53,420 nt of DNA from Candidatus Brocadia sp. (GTDB taxonomy: Bacteria > Planctomycetota > Brocadiia > Brocadiales > Brocadiaceae), in contig WYAU01000072.1 of the NCBI GenBank assembly GCA_011525665.1, forward strand, positions 1 to 53,420, in the 5' to 3' direction. The notes under the pieces are model-generated. The model was not told the DNA's origin, did no database searches, and saw only the letters and a list, made by a program, of their open reading frames with translations. Position 1 is the first letter of the stretch, and every line of letters starts with the position of its first letter. The position numbers and the translations under genes were made by a program. This document shows positions 48,194 through 53,420 of this stretch, one piece after another.

Positions 48194-48685
48194 TTACTTA
48201 TCTGTTTTTATGAGTGGTATGCTTGCAGCAATTTCATAATAAAGCGCCACCTGGATCTTGTTCTCGACCTGGTAGTAGCGCATCACCTTGGTCTCAGGCA
48301 AGACTTCACGGAACTTGGGGAGATATGCCTTGCGGAGCTTCAGCGTCAGGGACTCGATGCTCATGTACTCATCAATCAGCTTCCGGGCAGTATCATTGGT
48401 CATCTTTTCATAGGCATCCCTATAGTCCTGAATTAATTTCAAGGTACGTGCGCGAATAAGGAACAGTTCATCCTGATACTGATTGTAGACAGGCCAGAAG
48501 GCTTTCGCTTCAGTTTCCGTGAGCTGCATGTTATCAGCGACAAGGAGCTTTTTATCGGCGCGTACCTTCTCAATAACTATTTGCATGTTGTCCGCCGGTT
48601 TGTCCTGCGCGGTCACTGTAACGGCCCATGCCATGATCGCCACGAATCCTAACCAAAAGAGTTTATTTTTACTTTTTGTCTTCAT
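48194..48685 (-). CDS. Periplasmic helical protein of unknown function
   Basis: 163 residues; GGAGG lies eight bases before the ATG. A signal peptide (LFWLGFVAIMAWAVTVTAQ) is followed by an almost fully helical protein: LLVADNMQLTETEAKAFWPVYNQYQDEL, RKLIDEYMSIESLTLKLRKAYLPKF and VLPETKVMRYYQVENKI. The pattern resembles short helical Spy/CpxP-type periplasmic proteins (LTETEAKAFWPVY, then LPKFREVLP), though the LTxxQ motif is not exact. A metal or stress role is a guess. It lies just upstream of the SYLF gene. Confidence 0.65.
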   Translation of the reverse strand: MKTKSKNKLFWLGFVAIMAWAVTVTAQDKPADNMQIVIEKVRADKKLLVADNMQLTETEAKAFWPVYNQYQDELFLIRARTLKLIQDYRDAYEKMTNDTARKLIDEYMSIESLTLKLRKAYLPKFREVLPETKVMRYYQVENKIQVALYYEIAASIPLIKTDK

Positions 48686-48788
48686 TGGTTTTCCTCCCTC
48701 GTCATTTCGTTGTCGTTGTAAAAGTATAACTTTATCTGTCCCACATAAAATGTTTTCCTCGTAATATTATGTTACTTTTTTTCCATTC

Positions 48789-50147
48789 TCAGAAATCTAT
48801 CTTCATGCGCACACCTCCCACGATTGTCGTTTCTACGTTCTCCCGGACAGTCTCGATGACCTGGATATCAGGTGTAATATGCAACCACGGGGTTATGGCT
48901 ACGTTATAATAGAGTTCTACTCCTTGTTCACCCTGTGTTCGTCTTTCAATGATTCGGGGGAGTTTGTCACTGATGGCTAAGAAGTAGTAGCCGATTCCAA
49001 AGCCATCGTTATCACGGCCAGGAATCAACCCCTTGCCACCAAGGCCGATGCTGTAAAACTCCTGAACCGGATTCACCTCTCCATTGGTTAACCCAAAGCG
49101 GCCAAACAACCCAAATCCTTGATCTGGCCTCTCTGGCTTTTTATAAAGGTACTGGTCGAAGTCGTACATGAATGACCAGTCATGGTCTTCACGCGCGAGC
49201 CCCGCGGCCGATCCGGTGATGATAGCACTTATAACCTGGCGGGGGTTCTGTTCAAACCGGATGCGGCTCCTGTCGCTCCACGTCCAACTTACTCGCTGAT
49301 GTCCGGCTAGTCCAAATGGTTTAATTGCAAATTCGAACACCTGAAACACAGTGGTACCCCGCTTGAAGACCGTATCAAATCCACTGTGATCCGCCGTCCC
49401 TTCGGAATCGAACACCAGAGTGGGCACTGTAAGCCATTCGGTCGGCCGGAGGATAATGCCAGCGGCCAGTGCGTCTATTGGAACCGTGGTCGCCAGGGCA
49501 GCGTTAAAGTTGAATGCAGTATTCATGAACTGCTCAGTCTCGTTGCTGGCAAAGACGTTTGTTTCACGGAGAGACATCTTTCCGGCCATAACGCCGACCC
49601 AGGGTGCCAAGAATTGTGTGAAATAAAGATCTGTCAGTGCAGTGACATCGTCTTCCGGCACAGGGAAGAGTGAGGTCGTATTGACAGGAAGCAGCGCCCC
49701 GGTATTAAGATTGTTGCTGTTTCCGTACCTGGTTTCTCCGCGGGCAACGAACAAACCTCCTGGCCACAAACCTGCCTTACCCGTGTCGAGCTGCACGCCG
49801 TATCGCACGTTCCCCTGGTAAGGGTAGTCAAAGTCGGTCCCACCCGTCCAGTTCCCCTGCAGGGTTTGGATGAGGCTTACATCAAACCGAATGCCCTTAT
49901 CCATCAACTGCTGTCGTGTGCCAGCCCAGTCGCCCGTCAGGCCTGCCTTGTGCCACATGTCACCAGTATAATCGAGCCAGGGTACCAGGCGAGGCATTTC
50001 GGTGGGAGGTTGATTCGTCGTTGTCTCTGATTCTTGTGGATTCACCGTGGACATGTCCACAACAGATTGGATTTCTTCAGCGCCTGCATTGGACAACATT
50101 GTTAATAATGTTACAATTATTACCCATGATTTCCAAAATGTATTCAT
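48789..50147 (-). CDS. OprB-family carbohydrate-selective porin
   Basis: 452 residues with a signal peptide (VIIVTLLTMLSNAGAEE). The mature protein opens LTGDWAGTRQQLMDKGIRFDVSLIQTLQGN, the OprB signature. It ends with a beta-strand terminating in Phe (VETTIVGGVRMKIDF), as outer membrane proteins do, and QGVELYYNVAITPWLHITPDIQVI precedes it. OprB porins pass sugars or small solutes. It supports a Gram-negative style outer membrane, as now accepted for anammox planctomycetes. It lies upstream of the periplasmic helical and SYLF genes. Confidence 0.88.
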   Translation of the reverse strand: MNTFWKSWVIIVTLLTMLSNAGAEEIQSVVDMSTVNPQESETTTNQPPTEMPRLVPWLDYTGDMWHKAGLTGDWAGTRQQLMDKGIRFDVSLIQTLQGNWTGGTDFDYPYQGNVRYGVQLDTGKAGLWPGGLFVARGETRYGNSNNLNTGALLPVNTTSLFPVPEDDVTALTDLYFTQFLAPWVGVMAGKMSLRETNVFASNETEQFMNTAFNFNAALATTVPIDALAAGIILRPTEWLTVPTLVFDSEGTADHSGFDTVFKRGTTVFQVFEFAIKPFGLAGHQRVSWTWSDRSRIRFEQNPRQVISAIITGSAAGLAREDHDWSFMYDFDQYLYKKPERPDQGFGLFGRFGLTNGEVNPVQEFYSIGLGGKGLIPGRDNDGFGIGYYFLAISDKLPRIIERRTQGEQGVELYYNVAITPWLHITPDIQVIETVRENVETTIVGGVRMKIDF

Positions 50148-50277
50148 AACAACCTATTCTTCCATGCATTGTTTTACAGTGTACTTTTTCCCTTGTTTTA
50201 GTTAAATTGAGATTTCAAAATTGCAAACTTTTCAGAGATATTCTTCCATGTTTGCGGCTTTGTCTGAGGAAAGTACT

Positions 50278-52644
50278 TTAGTCTTGTCCATCAGATTTAT
50301 CTCCTCGTCGGGCGGTTAAAAAACGCAATTGCTGCACCAATTGCTGATAATTTGAATTTCCGGGATAGTTCTTTTCTAGTCTGAGCGCATACCTTAACGC
50401 CTTTCCAAGCTCACCTCTGTCCCGATAAATTGTGGACAGAGAAAACAGCAAACCATGGTCGTAAGGATTATAATTCAATGCCTTCCTGAGAACCGATATC
50501 GCCTGTCCTGACTTTTCAAGTGAATTCAGCGCGACTCCATACCCATAGCTATATTGCGCATTCTCCGGGGCAAGTATTGCAGCTTTACGCAAATGGTGCA
50601 AGGCTCTTTTTTGCACACCGGTACGAATCAACAATAGACCCAGGGCGTGATGTGCTGATGCTGATTCTGGCGCAACTTCAAGGGCATTCTGTAAGATGAT
50701 TCTTCCTTTTTCATCCTGGTTCTGAGCGCGATAAACATCTGCGAGGTTGATATATCCGTGAATAAAGGCTGCCTCAATCTCGACTGCTTTCTTGTATGAA
50801 ACTGCAGCACGATCGTACTCACCGCGCTCGAGATAGAGATTCCCCAGGTTTATGTGTGCCGCCGGATAATCGGCATTGAGCAGTTGCGTCTCAACATATT
50901 CCTTGATAGTGGTCTCTCGTTGCTGCAACGCTGCTTTTGACAGCGAATTTGCCGGGGCTGCCGCTAAAGATCGTGCAGCAAGCGTACGCACCAGTCGTAC
51001 CGGATCCTGTAGCATCGGCAGCAGGTACGGTACCCGATCCTCTGGCGGCAAGATGTCCAAAGAGGTGACTGCTTCAGAACGAATGAGAGGATTGTCGTCT
51101 TGTAGCATTTTCCTGAGGGTTTTTAACGATGATTCGGTGGGATAATTGTTCAGTAGGAAAACTGCTGTGGCACGCACCATCGGTGATTGTTGATTGTCTT
51201 CAGCAAGATGAACGAGGTCGACATAGGTGCCTGGTATGCCCCTGCGCGCAGCCCAAAATACCTCACCATAATGCTTTTCCCTTTTCAGTGCCCAGTACCA
51301 CTTTTGGAGATATTCGGCTGCCCATTCCAGCGACTTGTCTGCATGACAATCGTTGCAAGGATTCGGTATACCCAGTTTCTTTGATAAGTCGGGTCGCGGG
51401 ACCCGAAAGCTGTGGTCACGACGCTGATCGGCGACCATGTAAGTACGAGCCGGCATATGACATTCAACGCATTGAGAACCTGCAGAATCCAACTTATGGA
51501 AATGGTGTTCGTGCGAGCCATATTTCTCCTCCTGATGGCATGAGTGGCACAATTCATTACCTTCCTTCCGGAGACGGGTAGTGTGTGGATCATGGCAATC
51601 TGTGCATACAATGCCTGACCGATACATCTTGCTTTGCAAAAATGAGCCATACTCATAAACCTCGTCCAGAATCTGACCGTCCGGATAGTAGAGGTTCTCC
51701 TCCAAGATTTGCAGGTAATGGGTGTCCAGCAACGGCTTTCCGTACACGTAGTCCTCGCTGATGATAGCACGTCGGCTATGACATCGCGCACACATCTCAA
51801 CCTCTTTCAGTCTGCGCTGCGGGGTGCTCGGCTTGTAGGTAGCCGACTTCTCATCGAACAACCAGGTTATCTCTTCATCATGTTCATCCTTCAAACGAAT
51901 TGACAGTCCCATGTCAGCATAGCGTTGTGTATCCGTTCCCCTTGCCTCTGCTTCAGCCCAATCAACATGCAATGAGCCTGGACCGTGACATGCCTCACAC
52001 GATACATCAATCTCCGACCACGTGGTATTGTACCGGTCTATAGCTGCATCGTAGTTTTTTTTCAGATTTGTTAAATGACATTCAGCGCACATATAGTTCC
52101 AGTTCTGTAAAATTCGTGTCCAGTAAAGCATATCATCTGGCGGAATACGTTCGTTGCCATAGATATGAAACCATCGCTGGCCGCCTTGCTCTTTCGGTCT
52201 CGTATCCCAGCACAGAGGCAGAGTCTGCACGCGACCATCAGGAAATTCAACCAGATATTGCTGTAAAGGCCGCACTCCGAAGGTGTATTTAATGGCGAAT
52301 TCCTGGAATTTACCCTTAAAACCTTCTGTGAAAACGAAAAACTTGCCATCCTTCTTATAAAACTTCGATATTACACCCATGTGATTAAACGAAGCGTTGT
52401 TGAAATCACCAAGCACCGTTGCTTCAGTAGCATAATCCATTGCAAGGTCGTGATTGGAGCCTAGATACAGAGTATAGATGTTTTCGTGACACGATTTGCA
52501 GAACTCCCTACCAACATAGTGTGCATTCATTGTTGTTTGAGCGGAAGTGTCATCCTGTATTTTATGACAGCCCATGTACATCAGGAGAGATGTACATACC
52601 ATTGCAACTCTAAGCATAGGGAAAAAGAGAGAGGGGTACTCCAT
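50278..52644 (-). CDS. Octaheme cytochrome c with HEAT and TPR repeats
   Basis: 788 residues. A hydrophobic N-terminus (MLRVAMVCTSLLMYMGC) may be a signal or lipoprotein anchor. Eight CxxCH motifs lie at 49-53, 186-190, 216-220, 285-289, 347-351, 366-370, 392-396 and 430-434. HEAT repeats follow (about 480-580; MVRATAVFLLNNYPTESSLKTLR-type units), then about five TPRs (600-780; AHINLGNLYLERGEYDRAAVSY). The heme part resembles secreted multiheme cytochromes with VDWAEAEARG after the third heme. The repeat tail suggests docking to a large complex in electron transfer outside the cytoplasm. No enzyme activity can be assigned. Confidence 0.9.
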   Translation of the reverse strand: MEYPSLFFPMLRVAMVCTSLLMYMGCHKIQDDTSAQTTMNAHYVGREFCKSCHENIYTLYLGSNHDLAMDYATEATVLGDFNNASFNHMGVISKFYKKDGKFFVFTEGFKGKFQEFAIKYTFGVRPLQQYLVEFPDGRVQTLPLCWDTRPKEQGGQRWFHIYGNERIPPDDMLYWTRILQNWNYMCAECHLTNLKKNYDAAIDRYNTTWSEIDVSCEACHGPGSLHVDWAEAEARGTDTQRYADMGLSIRLKDEHDEEITWLFDEKSATYKPSTPQRRLKEVEMCARCHSRRAIISEDYVYGKPLLDTHYLQILEENLYYPDGQILDEVYEYGSFLQSKMYRSGIVCTDCHDPHTTRLRKEGNELCHSCHQEEKYGSHEHHFHKLDSAGSQCVECHMPARTYMVADQRRDHSFRVPRPDLSKKLGIPNPCNDCHADKSLEWAAEYLQKWYWALKREKHYGEVFWAARRGIPGTYVDLVHLAEDNQQSPMVRATAVFLLNNYPTESSLKTLRKMLQDDNPLIRSEAVTSLDILPPEDRVPYLLPMLQDPVRLVRTLAARSLAAAPANSLSKAALQQRETTIKEYVETQLLNADYPAAHINLGNLYLERGEYDRAAVSYKKAVEIEAAFIHGYINLADVYRAQNQDEKGRIILQNALEVAPESASAHHALGLLLIRTGVQKRALHHLRKAAILAPENAQYSYGYGVALNSLEKSGQAISVLRKALNYNPYDHGLLFSLSTIYRDRGELGKALRYALRLEKNYPGNSNYQQLVQQLRFLTARRGDKSDGQD

Positions 52645-52666
52645 TATTTGTCAGCGTGATAATTAT

Positions 52667-53152
52667 TCAAAATTTCCTTGTTAATTGTACATCTGTAGTC
52701 AATTGCTGAATGTTAGACAACATAGTATACTCATGCTTTTTGTCGAGGTAAGCTGGTACCCAGGCCAACCCCAGCATCAGGAAGCCCGCTACACCGGCGC
52801 AGAGGACTTTGGCGTCCACCTGCAGCGCATGCACAACGAAGCTCAGCAGTCGTGCAACCACGAAGCCGGAAAAGATAAGAAAAGCAACGAGATAAAAGGC
52901 TGGATGCAAAAGATCGGGATGGAGATGGGTGATCCACTTTCCTACCAGCGCGGGTGCAAGCAATATAAGTGCGACGATCAAAGACGTGCGCCGACCGCCG
53001 ACCGCCAGCACCGCAAATATCATGACCATCGTCATCAGCATAGCTTCTACAAAGTTGCCATGCGGCAAGTCTTCCACAAACGGAGCGGTCACGATCAGCA
53101 GGCAAAGCGCCACAAGAAGTTCCACCGATGAATAGCGATTTGGATTCATCAT
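52667..53152 (-). CDS. Ion-channel-like membrane protein, truncated before the pore domain
   Basis: 161 residues with five hydrophobic segments (VELLVALCLLIVTAPF, MLMTMVMIFAVLAVGG, SLIVALILLAPALVG, FYLVAFLIFSGFVVARLL and VLCAGVAGFLMLGLAW). The layout matches the N-terminal half of small two-helix potassium channel-like proteins, where LLGLAWA is followed by the pore loop TxGYGD and a last helix. Here the frame turns into a polar tail (YLDKKHEYTMLSN) and ends. The pore is absent, so this is probably a truncated, non-functional channel. It begins four bases inside the end of a short upstream frame. Confidence 0.6.
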   Translation of the reverse strand: MMNPNRYSSVELLVALCLLIVTAPFVEDLPHGNFVEAMLMTMVMIFAVLAVGGRRTSLIVALILLAPALVGKWITHLHPDLLHPAFYLVAFLIFSGFVVARLLSFVVHALQVDAKVLCAGVAGFLMLGLAWVPAYLDKKHEYTMLSNIQQLTTDVQLTRKF

Positions 53153-53172
53153 GCGAACTGGCTCAGGATGTT

Positions 53173-53237
53173 CCGCCGCAGATTAGCGGCGTGGAAATTT
53201 GCCACGCCCGGCACAATCGTTAGGACGTTGTGCGTCG
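53173..53237. repeat. Three consecutive palindromes
   Basis: GCCGC-AGATTA-GCGGC is followed by GGCGTGG-AAATTTG-CCACGCC and then CACAA...TTGTG, all within 65 bases upstream of the channel-like gene. The second is a perfect 7-bp stem. They may be a small mobile palindromic element. A minus-strand frame of 32 codons (start near 53247) runs through them and overlaps the next gene by ATGA; it may be spurious. Confidence 0.5.
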
Positions 53238-53420
53238 ATGTTTTCATAGCGGTGTATTTTATGGTTTTTGTTCCTTTCAGTTTCATGGTTGCTGTCACTA
53301 GTGTCCGGTTATAAGTTGAACAAAGGCAATTGCTTATAAGGAAAGCATGGTTCGCTTTTGTAATCAGAATTTGTAAGTACTTGTAAAATAGGGACTTTCT
53401 CAAATAGGGTAATACTCAAA

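Noticed and set aside
53300-53420. Insertion sequence end at the right edge
   Set aside because: A GTGTCCGGTTATA motif looks like an IS terminus, but no partner repeat or transposase is in view.

Overview
The window most resembles a chromosome segment of an anammox planctomycete (order Brocadiales, Candidatus Brocadia/Jettenia/Kuenenia type). This is an inference. It rests on an ammonium-transporter/histidine-kinase fusion of the kind described from Kuenenia, a nitrite-to-ammonia NrfHA pair with an all-CXXCH pentaheme subunit, an octaheme cytochrome fused to HEAT and TPR repeats, a split glycine decarboxylase, and many short palindromic repeats. No rRNA, CRISPR array, origin or complete insertion sequence was seen.

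Layout. 1-2 kb: the C-terminal end of a transposase, then a secreted DUF4139 protein. 2-8.5 kb (minus strand): an AmpG-like MFS transporter, a HicBA toxin-antitoxin pair, then a housekeeping run of an amino-acid permease, ribBA, pgsA and a sugar-nucleotide epimerase. 8.6-16.5 kb (plus strand): carA-carB and gcvPA-gcvPB. 16.5-18 kb: an accessory patch with a second Hic pair, a ParE-like remnant and a repeat-interrupted membrane protein. 18.1-23.8 kb: tRNA-Glu, a secreted protein, a NapH-like ferredoxin/TPR membrane protein, a zinc-ribbon protein, tRNA-Pro (minus), a promoter, cyclic-di-GMP-I riboswitch and terminator ahead of a second small zinc-ribbon protein, then nrfH-nrfA. 24-33 kb (minus): the Amt-kinase fusion with a membrane partner, a secreted protein, a PDZ/TPR lipoprotein, a U32 peptidase-family protein, a HAD/lipid-kinase-like fusion and YggT. 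33.4-40.6 kb: a SIS-domain isomerase (plus), a globin-coupled hybrid kinase, a Tat-exported aldo/keto reductase, and proA, an FtsB-like gene and eno. 40.7-42.3 kb: a stand-alone cas6 followed by cas and IS110 debris. 42.4-53.4 kb (minus): cell-envelope genes comprising HupE/UreJ, a parvulin-type PPIase, DUF3604, SpoIIAA-like, a membrane protein with an in-frame amber codon, SYLF, a helical periplasmic protein, an OprB porin, the octaheme HEAT/TPR cytochrome and a truncated ion-channel-like gene.

Three themes stand out. First, nitrogen and redox signalling: ammonium sensing (Amt-kinase), heme-based sensing (globin kinase with a very similar kinase core), nitrite reduction (NrfHA) and a c-di-GMP switch just upstream of the Nrf locus. 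Second, short GC-rich palindromes have entered or bordered reading frames; gcvPB, the second hicA, the 17.4-kb membrane ORF and probably cas6 carry extra or altered segments. Third, several genes are decaying (both hicA copies, parE, the IS110 transposase, the ion channel and the amber-interrupted membrane gene).
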